A stretch of 64,000 nucleotides of DNA. Source: an uncultured Collinsella sp. (GTDB lineage: Bacteria > Actinomycetota > Coriobacteriia > Coriobacteriales > Coriobacteriaceae). Positions 42,449 to 50,917 of the stretch are shown piece after piece (position 1 is the first letter of the stretch; each line of letters opens with the position of its first letter). The notes beneath the pieces are model-generated. The model saw only the letters and a list, made by a program, of their open reading frames with translations, had not been told where the DNA came from and made no database searches. The stretch covers positions 1 to 64,000 of the forward strand of contig USAJ01000006.1 in the NCBI GenBank assembly GCA_900552685.1, in the 5' to 3' direction. The position numbers were made by a program, and so were the translations under genes.

Positions 42449-43945
42449 ATGAGAACCGTCCTCGTGCTCATGGATACTCTGCGTCGCGACGTCCTGTCGT
42501 GCTACAACCCCGCAACCGACGTCCAGACCCCCAATCTCGATGCCTTTGCCGAGCGTTCCTGCGTGTTCGACAACCACTGGATCGGCTCGGCTCCCTGCAT
42601 GCCTGCCCGCCGCGACATCCTCACCGGTCGCTACAACTTCCTCGAGCGCCCCTGGGGCCCCATCGAGCCCTTCGATGTGACGCTGCCGGCCTGCCTGCGC
42701 GCGAACGGCAACTTCTGCCACATCACCACCGACCACTGCCACTACCTACGCACCGGTGGCGAGGGCTACCTCCAGGAGTTCAACACCTGGGATTACTACC
42801 GCGGCCAGGAGGGCGACCCGTGGGTCAGCCGCATCGATGAGCCGAATAACATGCCCGAGACCTTCTACGGGCGCGTGCGCGAGCAGTACCAGAAGAACCG
42901 TCAGCTCTGGCCCAACGAAGAGGACATGCCGAGCCCCAAGACCTTCCAGTCCGCCTGCGACTGGATCGACGGCAATGCTGGGGCCGACGACTTCTTCCTT
43001 ATGGTTGAGGCCTTCGACCCGCACGAGCCCTTCGATGTGCCCGACAAGTACATGGAGATGTACGGCGGCACTGGCGAGCTCGACCGCGACTACTTCGAGA
43101 TTCCTGAGTACAAGCGCGTCTCCGCCACCGACGTCAACAAGGGCGCGGAGGACTACCTGCAGCGCCGCTACAAGGCCCTCGTCACCATGACCGACCGCTG
43201 GTTTGGTAGGCTCATCGACAAGCTCGAGGAGCGCGGGATGCTGGACGATACCATGGTCATGGTCACCACCGACCACGGCTATTTCCTGGGCGAGCGCGAC
43301 TACATGGGCAAAAACTACATGCACCTGTATAACGAGCTCGCGCATCTGCCGTTCATTGTGCACTTCCCGGGTAACGCCCGCGCCGGCGAGCATGCCCGCC
43401 AGCTCACTCAGGCAATCGACATCATGCCCACGGTGCTTGAGGCCCACGGCTGCGAGATTCCCGCAGATGTGTGCGGCACCTCCCTCGTGCCGCTCATGAC
43501 GGATGCTGACGCGCCCACGCGTGGCTACGCCCTGTACGGCGTGCACGCCATGACCGTCAACGTCACCGACGGCCGCTACACCTACTTCCGCGCGCCGGTC
43601 GCCGGCAACCAGCCGTGCTTCGAGTACACCGCACTGCCGCACACCATCCGCAAAAAGATGGGTTCGGACTGCCCGGAGGAGATTGAGTGTGGCCGCTACT
43701 TCAAACGCACCAAGTACCCGCTGTTCAAGATCCCCTGTAAGAAGCCGGCCCAGATCGAGGGAGCCACGCCGCTCGCCGAGGTCGAGCAGACGATGCTGTT
43801 CGACCTTGAGAGTGACTACGGCCAGGTTAATAATCTCGCCGGCAAGGACGACCACGCCGAACAGCGCATGATTGACCTGCTGCTGCGCGGCCTGGAGGAG
43901 CATGAGTCCCCGGCCGAGCAAAAGGAGCGCCTGGGCTTGGCCTAA
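42449..43945 (+). CDS. Cytoplasmic Cys-type sulfatase 1
   Basis: 498 residues of the formylglycine-dependent sulfatases. The metal-binding LMDTLRRDVL at the N terminus, the C50-M-P-A-R54 activation motif, and TTDHGYFLGERDYMGKNYMH with the metal Asp/His are present. There is no signal peptide, so it acts in the cytoplasm. AAAGG at 42438-42442 favours ATG 42449. C50 is converted to formylglycine by the adjacent maturase. It lies directly downstream of the PTS genes. Substrate inferred to be an imported sulfated sugar. Confidence 0.92.
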   Translation: MRTVLVLMDTLRRDVLSCYNPATDVQTPNLDAFAERSCVFDNHWIGSAPCMPARRDILTGRYNFLERPWGPIEPFDVTLPACLRANGNFCHITTDHCHYLRTGGEGYLQEFNTWDYYRGQEGDPWVSRIDEPNNMPETFYGRVREQYQKNRQLWPNEEDMPSPKTFQSACDWIDGNAGADDFFLMVEAFDPHEPFDVPDKYMEMYGGTGELDRDYFEIPEYKRVSATDVNKGAEDYLQRRYKALVTMTDRWFGRLIDKLEERGMLDDTMVMVTTDHGYFLGERDYMGKNYMHLYNELAHLPFIVHFPGNARAGEHARQLTQAIDIMPTVLEAHGCEIPADVCGTSLVPLMTDADAPTRGYALYGVHAMTVNVTDGRYTYFRAPVAGNQPCFEYTALPHTIRKKMGSDCPEEIECGRYFKRTKYPLFKIPCKKPAQIEGATPLAEVEQTMLFDLESDYGQVNNLAGKDDHAEQRMIDLLLRGLEEHESPAEQKERLGLA

Positions 43946-44048
43946 GATTCATGCGGTGATTGTGCGGGCCGGATGCGCCGCCTCGGGTAAGGAGGTGGTT
44001 TCCGGCCCGATGAGTGAGGGCTAGCCTGTGCGAAGGGGGGTATGTGCC

Positions 44049-45149
44049 ATGTGCGCGAAGCATATTGGCTTTTTGATAAAACCGGCATCGAGTGCTTGCA
44101 ACATGCGGTGCAGGTACTGCTTTTACTGCGATGTCGCTGCTCATCGCGAGGAGCGGAGCGCCCGCGTCATGGGCGAAGACGTGGCAAGTGCCATCATCGA
44201 CCGTGCACTCGCCGTGGCGAGTGATGCGCACATTTCTTTCGCCTTCCAGGGCGGCGAGCCCACCCTGGCCGGCCTTGACTTCTTCCATTCGTTCGTCGCG
44301 CGGGTGGAGGAGCGCCGTGAGAACCAGCGGGTGAGCTGGGCGTTGCAGACCAACGGCTACCTGATCGAAGAGGAATGGGCCGAGTTCTTCCGCGAGCACG
44401 GGTTCCTCATCGGAGTCTCGGTTGACGCTTATCGCGACCTGCACGATTCGATGCGTCCCGATGCGCACGGTGCCGCTACGTACGCGCGCGTCATGAGCGG
44501 CGTTCGCCTGCTGCGCGAGCGCGGCGTGGACGTCAACATACTCTCGGTCCTCACCTCGCAGATGGCGGCGCATCCACAGCGCGTCTTCTCCTTCATCAAG
44601 CAGGAGAAGATCACCCATATCCAGTTCATCCCGTGCCTGCCGGGCCTCGACGATGAGCGGGACACGTTCTCGCTCGACCCGCGTGCCTTCTCCTCGTTCT
44701 ACCGCCGCTTGTTCGACTTGTGGTGGCGCGAGCTCGGTGCTGGGCGCTATGTGAGCATCTGGCTGTTCGAGAACGTCATGCAGATGGCGCTCGGGCAGTT
44801 TCCGTCGCAGTGCGGTATGCTCGGCCGCTGCGCTCCGCAGTTCGTGGTGGAAAGCGACGGTTCGGTGTATCCGTGCGACTTCTATGCGCTGGATGAGTAC
44901 CGCGTGGGCGATATTCGCGTCGATTCCCTTGAGGCAATGGCGACCTGTGAGACCATGCGCATGTTTTTGAACGAGCCGCGTCGCGATTGCGCGCGGTGCG
45001 CCGATTGCCCCTTTGAGGGCATTTGCCATCGCAACTGCAAGCGCCTGAACATCGCCTATTACGATGCGGGCTACTGCGGGCTGCGTGAGTTTTTGGAGTA
45101 CGCCTATCCCGGCCTGCAGCGCGTGGCTCGCATGTTCACGCGGCGCTGA
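44049..45149 (+). CDS. Anaerobic sulfatase-maturating enzyme (radical SAM/SPASM)
   Basis: 366 residues. The radical-SAM cluster is C17-x3-C21-x2-C24, followed by FQGGEPTLAGLDFF. The SPASM region carries Cys residues in CGMLGRCAPQF, YPCDFYALDEYRVG and CARCADCPFEGICHRNC, for two further [4Fe-4S] clusters. It oxidises the sulfatase Cys to formylglycine without oxygen. ATG 44049 has AAGGGGGG upstream. Flanked by the two sulfatases it presumably activates. Confidence 0.94.
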   Translation: MCAKHIGFLIKPASSACNMRCRYCFYCDVAAHREERSARVMGEDVASAIIDRALAVASDAHISFAFQGGEPTLAGLDFFHSFVARVEERRENQRVSWALQTNGYLIEEEWAEFFREHGFLIGVSVDAYRDLHDSMRPDAHGAATYARVMSGVRLLRERGVDVNILSVLTSQMAAHPQRVFSFIKQEKITHIQFIPCLPGLDDERDTFSLDPRAFSSFYRRLFDLWWRELGAGRYVSIWLFENVMQMALGQFPSQCGMLGRCAPQFVVESDGSVYPCDFYALDEYRVGDIRVDSLEAMATCETMRMFLNEPRRDCARCADCPFEGICHRNCKRLNIAYYDAGYCGLREFLEYAYPGLQRVARMFTRR

Positions 45150-45250
45150 TCCTGCCCGGGTTTTGCCTCGTCGTAGTTGTGTGGGGCTCTGCGCCCCTCC
45201 CGCCTTGACCACTCAATCTTCATCCCGTTCCCGTGAGTTTGGAGTTCCCT

Positions 45251-46735
45251 ATGCCCCAGCAACCCAACGTTCTCCTTATCATGTGCGACCAGATGCGCGG
45301 CGACTGCCTGGGTATCGACGGCCATCCGGACGTGCAGACGCCCTACTTGGACACGCTCGCCGCCGACGGCATGCTGTTCGAGAACGCCTACTCCGCCTGC
45401 CCGAGTTGCATCCCGGCGCGCGCCGCCCTCTTTTGCGGCAAGACGCCCGCGGGCACGGGCCGCGTGGGTTACCAGGACGGTATCGCGTGGGAGTACGACC
45501 ATATGCTCGCGCAGGAGATGCGCGACGGCGGCTACCAGACCGCCGTGGTAGGCAAGATGCACGTGCATCCGCCGCGTTTGGGCTGCGGCTTCGAGCACAT
45601 GCGCCTGCATGACGGCTACATCGGCCACTACCGCAAGGCGAACCTGCCGTACTGGATGCACCAGAACGTCTCCGACGACTACATGCGCTTCCTCAAAAAT
45701 GAACTGGGCGAATTCGCCGACGTGAACGGTTCGGGCGTTGAGAACAACTCCTGGATCACCCATCCCTGGGCCTACGAGGAGCGCCTGCACCCCACCAACT
45801 GGGTGGTGGACGAGTCCATCCGCTTTTTGGAGACCCGCGATCGCACGCGCCCGTTCTTCCTCATGACGAGCTTCGTGCGGCCCCACCCGCCCTTCGACGC
45901 GCCGCAGACCTACTTCGATCTGTACCGCGACATGGAGCTGCGCGCGCCTGCCGCTGGCGATTGGGATGACGCCGATGCCACCGAGCGCGATGGCATGATC
46001 TTGGACAGCGTGCACGGCTGCCGCGACGCCGAGCTGCGCCGCGAGGCCATGGCGGGCTATTATGCCTGCATCACACATATGGACCACCAGATCGGCCGGC
46101 TCATCACGGCGCTCGAGAACGACGAGACCTACCACGACACCGTGATCGTGTTCTGCTCCGACCACGGCGAGATGCTCTTTGACCACAGTCTCTTTCGCAA
46201 GGTGTTGCCCTACGAGGGCTCCGCGCGCATCCCCTTCATCGTGCACGTGGGCAAAAACGTCGATGTGCCGGGCGGCGAGCGCGTTCGCGGCGTGAGCGAG
46301 AGCACGGTGGAACTCATGGACCTTATGCCCACCATCCTCGAGGCGTGCGACCTGCCCGTGCCCGAGGGCGTGGAGGGCGCCTCGCTCATGGGCGAGCTTA
46401 CCGGCGCCGCGCCGCTGAACCGTGCATACCTGCACGGCGAGCACAGCGGCAGCCGCGAGCAGTCCAACCAGTGGATCGTGACCCCGCATGACAAGTTCAT
46501 CTGGTTCACACGGACCGGGGTGGAGCAGTATTTCGACCTGGACGCCGATCCGCGTGAGGAGCACGACCTCATCGACGCTCCGGAGCGCGCCGCGCGCATC
46601 GCCGTGCTCCGTGCCTGCCTGATTGAGGAGCTCGCTGGTCGCGAAGAGGGATATGTTCGTGACGGCGAGTTGGTGGCGGGACGTGCGCCCGCCGTTATGC
46701 TTGAGCGCCCCCGGCCCTCGCGCCTCCAACGTTAA
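45251..46735 (+). CDS. Cytoplasmic Cys-type sulfatase 2
   Basis: 494 residues. LIMCDQMRGDCLGIDG, the C53-I-P-A-R57 motif with GKTPAG after it, a VGKMHVHP segment and CSDHGEMLFDH give the complete sulfatase site. No signal peptide. GGAG six bases before ATG 45251. It is a different subfamily from sulfatase 1, not a duplicate, suggesting two different sulfate positions or substrates. Confidence 0.92.
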   Translation: MPQQPNVLLIMCDQMRGDCLGIDGHPDVQTPYLDTLAADGMLFENAYSACPSCIPARAALFCGKTPAGTGRVGYQDGIAWEYDHMLAQEMRDGGYQTAVVGKMHVHPPRLGCGFEHMRLHDGYIGHYRKANLPYWMHQNVSDDYMRFLKNELGEFADVNGSGVENNSWITHPWAYEERLHPTNWVVDESIRFLETRDRTRPFFLMTSFVRPHPPFDAPQTYFDLYRDMELRAPAAGDWDDADATERDGMILDSVHGCRDAELRREAMAGYYACITHMDHQIGRLITALENDETYHDTVIVFCSDHGEMLFDHSLFRKVLPYEGSARIPFIVHVGKNVDVPGGERVRGVSESTVELMDLMPTILEACDLPVPEGVEGASLMGELTGAAPLNRAYLHGEHSGSREQSNQWIVTPHDKFIWFTRTGVEQYFDLDADPREEHDLIDAPERAARIAVLRACLIEELAGREEGYVRDGELVAGRAPAVMLERPRPSRLQR

Positions 46736-46750
46736 GAGAAAGGCCTATCC

Positions 46751-47362
46751 ATGGATATGAAGACGATCGGCATTGTGGTCGTAGTGGTTGCGGTCGGGTT
46801 CACCATTTACATGGAGGTCCAAAAGCGCACAACCTTCGCCAAGCTCGAGGCGTACCTGCGCGAGGGCGACCTCAACAACTACCTCAAGGTCCTGAACCGC
46901 CCGCTCACTAGCGTGCTGTACCCCAAGTACAACGTGCTTTTCATGCGCTTGAACGCAGCTCTTGCCATGGATGACGTCGAGGCATCCGAGCGCATCATCC
47001 GCGAGATGGGTTCGCTCAAGATGAGCGAGGAGCAGACACTCGCGCTGGCGGCAAAGGCGTTCTCCTTCTACGTGGAGATCGGGGATGAGCCCCACGCACG
47101 CGAGGTGCTCTCCTACCTCGAGGAGCACGGTGATCGCGAGGCTGCGCGTGCCGACCGTCGCACCTATGACGTCTTCCTCAAGGGCTCGTATGCCTATATC
47201 GACGAGATGGAGCGCGCGTTGTCGGAGGCGGCTGGCATGGAAGAGGCCCTGCTCTGCCAGATGCTCTCGGTTCAGTACGAGAACAAGGGTGACGAGGGGC
47301 GCGCCGCGTCCTATTGCGAGCGCGCTGAGCGGACGCTCGCAGCAGCCATGCCTGACAAGTAG
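46751..47362 (+). CDS. Membrane-anchored alpha-helical repeat protein of unknown function
   Basis: 203 residues. An N-terminal hydrophobic helix (TIGIVVVVVAVGFTIYM) acts as an anchor; the remainder is predicted all-helical, with TPR-like pairs (LYPKYNVLFMRLNAALAMDD, EEQTLALAAKAFSFYVEIGD). AAAGG precedes the ATG, and it begins 15 bases after sulfatase 2, so it belongs to the sulfatase transcript. I do not recognise a named family. Confidence 0.8.
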   Translation: MDMKTIGIVVVVVAVGFTIYMEVQKRTTFAKLEAYLREGDLNNYLKVLNRPLTSVLYPKYNVLFMRLNAALAMDDVEASERIIREMGSLKMSEEQTLALAAKAFSFYVEIGDEPHAREVLSYLEEHGDREAARADRRTYDVFLKGSYAYIDEMERALSEAAGMEEALLCQMLSVQYENKGDEGRAASYCERAERTLAAAMPDK

Positions 47363-47383
47363 GGAAGAGTCTAGGCGCTTCAT

Positions 47384-47640
47384 ATGCTAGCAATCGTATT
47401 CACCATTGCGTTTTTCGCCTCTACCATCAGTGCCATCTGCGGTGTCGGCGGGGCATCATCATTAAGCCCGTGATGGACGCCGTGGGTGTCGCCGACGTGG
47501 CGACCATCAACTTCCTGTCCGGATGCACCGCGAGGACAACATCGGGCACTTCGCCATGAGCGTTTCCACCGCGCTGCTGCTCGACGTCGTCTACGCGTGC
47601 ATCTTCAACCAGGATTACTTCGCTAACTACTAGCGGCGTG
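47384..47640 (+). pseudogene. Decayed TauE/SafE-like exporter fragment
   Basis: The first 23 codons (MLAIVFTIAFFASTISAICG) match the N terminus of the intact exporter 480 bases downstream. A two-base loss after GVGG then breaks the frame; continuing in the shifted frame gives GIIIKPVMDAVGVADVATIN, again TauE-like. From about 47520 the similarity stops and a different frame ending FNQDYFANY of unknown origin runs to a TAG at 47631. It is thus a frameshifted, truncated and recombined copy. Confidence 0.7.
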
Positions 47641-47742
47641 TCGAGACGGTGCGCGGGCCATTGATGGACTCGGCAGGCAGATTGGCGGGGACGCCTAGCC
47701 CTTGGCGCAACGGTGCTCCGCATGAGCGGCGTAAATAGGGAC

Positions 47743-47771
47743 ATATCGCGCAGCAGCGTTCGAGATATGTA
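47743..47771. repeat. Small dyad between TauE remnant and tauE
   Basis: ACATATC and GATATGT flank about 15 bases, near the dispersed GGGAC tract at 47737. The rest of 47641-47863 shows no gene. Possible operator; weak. Confidence 0.3.
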
Positions 47772-47863
47772 AAAGTCCACAACCATACGCTGCGGTTTTG
47801 AATGATACGAACGCTTGCAATTCGTTGCATAGGGTGTTGCTCGATCGATAGGAGCTTGTTCGG

Positions 47864-48661
47864 ATGGGTCCTCAATACATCTTGGTCTTCGCGGTATGCT
47901 TCCTGGCGTCGCTTCTGGGGCCGCTCTGTGGCATCGGCGGCGGCGTGATCATCAAGCCCGTGGTCGACGCGATGAACGTCATGAGCGTGAGCACGGTGAG
48001 CTTCCTCTCGAGCATGTCGGTGCTCATCATGTCGCTCTCCACGCTCGCGCAGAACGCGGCGAGCGGGCAGTCTGATATCGACGCGCGGGCGATGTCGCCC
48101 ATCGCCGTCAGCTCCGCGGTGGGCGGCGTGATCGGCAAGATGTTGTTCAACCGGCTGGGGTCCGTGTTCCCCGACGCCGAGCTCGTCGGCGCGGTCCAGG
48201 CCGCCGTGCTCATCGTGCTCGCCGTCCTCGTGCTGGCCTACACGCTCAACAAGGCGCGCATCAAGGGCCTCAAGCTCGAGAATGCGTGGGCGCAGGCGCT
48301 CATAGGGTTCTGCGCCGGGGCGTGCTGGTCCTTCCTCGGCATCGGCGGCGGCCCCTTCAACCTGGCCATCCTCGTCTTCTTCTTCGCCATGGAGAGCAAG
48401 CCCGCCGCGCAGGCGTCGCTGTTCATCATCGCGTTCTCGCAGACGGCGAGCCTCATCTACACGCTGGCCACGGGCAGCGTGCCCGCGTTCCTCCCCGTGG
48501 TCCTGCTGGGCATGGCGGCGATGGCGGTGCTTGGGTCGGTCGTGGGGCGCCGCCTGCTGCGCCGGATGGACTCGGCGGCGGTCGATAAGCTCTACGTGTT
48601 CGCCCTCGTGCTCATCATCGTGATCTGCACGTACAATTTCATCCGGTTCTCGGTGCTCTAG
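47864..48661 (+). CDS. TauE/SafE-family sulfite/sulfonate exporter
   Basis: 265 residues, eight membrane helices in two related halves. Both halves carry the Gly-rich signature (GPLCGIGGGVIIKPVVD and WSFLGIGGGPFNLAIL). AGGAG precedes the ATG. Within a sulfatase island it most plausibly exports the sulfur oxyanion released in the cytoplasm; the family also includes sulfoacetate, sulfite and carbon-skeleton exporters, so the substrate is inferred from context. Confidence 0.88.
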   Translation: MGPQYILVFAVCFLASLLGPLCGIGGGVIIKPVVDAMNVMSVSTVSFLSSMSVLIMSLSTLAQNAASGQSDIDARAMSPIAVSSAVGGVIGKMLFNRLGSVFPDAELVGAVQAAVLIVLAVLVLAYTLNKARIKGLKLENAWAQALIGFCAGACWSFLGIGGGPFNLAILVFFFAMESKPAAQASLFIIAFSQTASLIYTLATGSVPAFLPVVLLGMAAMAVLGSVVGRRLLRRMDSAAVDKLYVFALVLIIVICTYNFIRFSVL

Positions 48662-48741
48662 TTCTTCGCCCCGAAACGGGATGCCGCGATAATGGAGCTG
48701 GAGCGCGGGCCTTCCTCTTCTGCCTTGAGGAGGTCGCCGTG

Positions 48742-48942
48742 TCCCGCTCGTCTCATGAGCGCCGATGGTGTTGAAGTCCTCTTGGCAATAAGTCGCGGCA
48801 GCGTCAGCCGCCAATTCAAAAAAGCCACAGGCGGAAGGCAAACCGCTTCAAAGCAAATTCACCCTCCAACAAATAGTGGATCCCCAACAAAGTCTTTAGC
48901 CTGAGCGAGCAGAGTTAAGCAGGCGTCAACGTGTCGTCTCCC
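48742..48942 (+). pseudogene. Partial, decayed copy of the histidine phosphatase gene
   Basis: Corresponds to the 3' part of the gene at 36715-37335 plus 43 bases beyond its stop. RLMSADGVEVLLAISRGSVS aligns with the intact gene's LMSADDVETVLAVSHGSAS, but the catalytic His is Arg here, and about 60 bases encoding the next segment are deleted and the frame lost. No 5' half exists. Confidence 0.85.
48885..48942. repeat. Right 58-bp direct repeat bounding the accessory island
   Basis: Partner of 37321-37378 with a single difference (G at 48924 or adjacent, A in the left copy). It is followed by CCGGCAGAGC / GCTCTGCCGG, a 10-bp dyad at 48947-48991, with nothing coding until rplC. Confidence 0.85.
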
Positions 48943-49052
48943 AAGCCCGGCAGAGCAGCAACCTTAATATATTTCGCCGCCGCTCTGCCGGCCCCAGGCG
49001 ACTCCGCGCACTTTACCTGCGTAAACAATGTGAGTGAAATATGAATCTCGAT

Positions 49053-49076
49053 GGATACGCCCGCAGCCGTGTATAC
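49053..49076 (+). promoter_or_regulatory. Ribosomal-gene leader motif, copy upstream of rplC
   Basis: GGATACGCCCGCAGCC then GTGTATAC; 22 of 24 bases match the copy upstream of rplB (50918-50941). ATACG and CGTGT can pair as a small hairpin. TATACT at its end also looks like a -10 element, so DNA and RNA roles are both possible. Confidence 0.55.
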
Positions 49077-49188
49077 TAAACAGCTGTGTGAAACCAGGGG
49101 AGTATTCTGGCTGGACAAAATGCCTGCTTAATAGGGTTGTCAGGTAGTCCGGACGCAATACAAGGCTGGGGAGCACGTCGTGTAAGTA

Positions 49189-49240
49189 GTGGTCCTCTAG
49201 GGGCGTACGCTCGGTGGTGTACGCATTGTCCCAAGACCAC
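49189..49240 (+). promoter_or_regulatory. Structured leader upstream of rplC
   Basis: Outer stem GTGGTC / GACCAC encloses an inner GCGTAC / GTACGC stem. It ends 20 bases before the rplC start in a 180-base non-coding leader. The position suggests a ribosomal-protein autoregulatory site; no known leader class was recognised. Confidence 0.5.
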
Positions 49241-49260
49241 GCGAGAGTTGGGATCATATC

Positions 49261-49881
49261 TTGATCAGCATGATTCTCGGCCGCAAGATTGGCATGACCC
49301 AGGTTTGGGACGAGGACGACAACGTCGTTCCCGTCACGGTCATCCAGGCTGGCCCCTGCGCTGTCTCGCAGGTTAAAACTCAGGCAACCGACGGCTATGA
49401 CGCCGTCCAGATCGGTTTCGGCGACATCAAGGCCAAGAACGTGAACAAGCCCATGGCTGGTCACTTCGCCAAGGCTGGCGTCGAGCCTGTCCGCTTCCTT
49501 CGTGAGGTCCGCGTCGAGAACGGCGAGGAGCACAAGGTCGGCGAGGTCGTCACCGTCGCTGATTTCGCTGATGTCGAGAAGGTCGACGTCATCGGTACCT
49601 CCAAGGGTAAGGGCTTCCAGGGTCGCATCAAGCGCTGGGGTCAGCGCCGCGGTCCTATGACGCATGGTTCTCACTTCCAGCGTCACCCCGGTTCTATCGG
49701 TCAGTGCGCCTATCCTGCGCGCGTCCTCAAGGGCGTCAAGATGGCCGGTCACATGGGTAACGAGCGCGTTACCGTCAAGAACCTTTCCGTTGTCCGCATC
49801 GATGCCGAGCAGAACCTCATCTTGGTCAAGGGCGCTGTCCCGGGTGCCAAGAATGGTCTCGTCGCCATCCGTATGGCCTAA
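49261..49881 (+). CDS. rplC: 50S ribosomal protein L3
   Basis: 206 residues. ILGRKIGMTQVWDEDD and RGPMTHGSHFQRHPGSIG are diagnostic. TTG 49261 is preferred since GGGA lies eight bases upstream; ATG 49270 is the alternative. First gene of this S10-like operon because rpsJ is elsewhere. Confidence 0.97.
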   Translation: MISMILGRKIGMTQVWDEDDNVVPVTVIQAGPCAVSQVKTQATDGYDAVQIGFGDIKAKNVNKPMAGHFAKAGVEPVRFLREVRVENGEEHKVGEVVTVADFADVEKVDVIGTSKGKGFQGRIKRWGQRRGPMTHGSHFQRHPGSIGQCAYPARVLKGVKMAGHMGNERVTVKNLSVVRIDAEQNLILVKGAVPGAKNGLVAIRMA

Positions 49882-49927
49882 GGGCCCAGCCCATTTAGCC
49901 CAGCGTCATACCAAGGAGAACACTTAA

Positions 49928-50554
49928 ATGGCAAAGTTTGAAGTAAAGAACAGCGAGGGCAAGAAGGTCGCCGAGGCCGAGCTCGCCGCTGAGGTGTACG
50001 GCATCGAGCCGAACATCCACGTTATGCACCACATCGTCAAGTGCCAGATGGCCTCTTGGCGTCAGGGCACCCAGTCCGCTAAGGGCCGCTCTGAGGTTTC
50101 CGGTGGCGGCAAGAAGCCTTGGCGTCAGAAGGGCACCGGCCGTGCCCGCCAGGGTTCCATCCGTGCTGCCCAGTGGCGTCACGGTGGCGTTGTCTTCGCC
50201 CCCAAGCCCCGTTCCTACGCTAAGCGTATGAACAACAAGGAGGTCAAGCTGGCTATGCGCTCTGCGCTGTCCGCCAAGCTGGCCGATGGCGAGCTTGTGC
50301 TCGTCGACGACTACGGCTTCGAGAAGCCTTCCACCAAGGCTGCCGTTGCCATGCTCAAGGCTCTCGGCCTTGAGGGCAAGCGTCTGACCATCATCGTTCG
50401 CGATGAGGACGTCAACGCCTACCTGTCGTTCCGCAACATTCCCAAGACGTTCATCATCACTGCCGACGAGGCCAACACCTACGATCTCGTCAACAACAAC
50501 GCCGTGCTGATGCCCGCCGACATCGCCGCTCACTTCGGGGAGGTGCTTGCTTAA
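49928..50554 (+). CDS. rplD: 50S ribosomal protein L4
   Basis: 208 residues with the tunnel-lining loop (KPWRQKGTGRARQGSIRAAQ). In other bacteria L4 represses its own operon; whether it does so here is unknown. AAGGAG precedes the start; the stop abuts rplW. Confidence 0.97.
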   Translation: MAKFEVKNSEGKKVAEAELAAEVYGIEPNIHVMHHIVKCQMASWRQGTQSAKGRSEVSGGGKKPWRQKGTGRARQGSIRAAQWRHGGVVFAPKPRSYAKRMNNKEVKLAMRSALSAKLADGELVLVDDYGFEKPSTKAAVAMLKALGLEGKRLTIIVRDEDVNAYLSFRNIPKTFIITADEANTYDLVNNNAVLMPADIAAHFGEVLA

Positions 50555-50842
50555 ATGACCGCCCACGAGATCATCATCCGTCCGATCGTGTCCGAGCGTT
50601 CCTTCTCCGGCATGGAGCAGAACAAGTACACGTTCGAGGTCGCCAAGGATGCTAACAAGTATCAGATCAAGGACGCTGTCGAGGAGATCTTCGGCGTCAA
50701 GGTCGTTCGCGTGAACACCCTGACGGTCAAGCCCAAGACCAAGCGCGTGCGCTATGTCGCCGGCAAGACCCGTTCTTGGAAGAAGGCCATCGTCACGCTG
50801 GCCGAGGGCGACACCATCGAGGTCTTTGGCAACCAGGCCTAA
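50555..50842 (+). CDS. rplW: 50S ribosomal protein L23
   Basis: 95 residues, exit-tunnel protein and docking site for trigger factor and SRP. HEIIIRPIVSERSFSGME and FGVKVVRVNTL are typical. The ATG is immediately after the rplD stop, with GGGGAGGTG inside rplD. Confidence 0.96.
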   Translation: MTAHEIIIRPIVSERSFSGMEQNKYTFEVAKDANKYQIKDAVEEIFGVKVVRVNTLTVKPKTKRVRYVAGKTRSWKKAIVTLAEGDTIEVFGNQA

Positions 50843-50859
50843 GACTCGCTGCTGTTGAG

Positions 50860-50897
50860 TGAGCTCATGCCTCCCAAATAGGGGAGGCGAGAGCTCA
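50860..50897 (+). terminator. Hairpin in the rplW-rplB gap
   Basis: TGAGCTC-ATG-CCTCCC / GGGAGG-CGA-GAGCTCA, followed by AGGTTTTGG. A possible internal attenuator, since a leader motif and a likely new start lie just downstream. Confidence 0.55.
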
Positions 50898-50917
50898 AGG
50901 TTTTGGGCGTATAAAAT

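Noticed and set aside
48692..48904. A 70-codon frame after tauE as a real small gene
   Set aside because: Its sequence is the degraded copy of the histidine phosphatase 3' end, with the catalytic His lost and the frame changed after the deletion.
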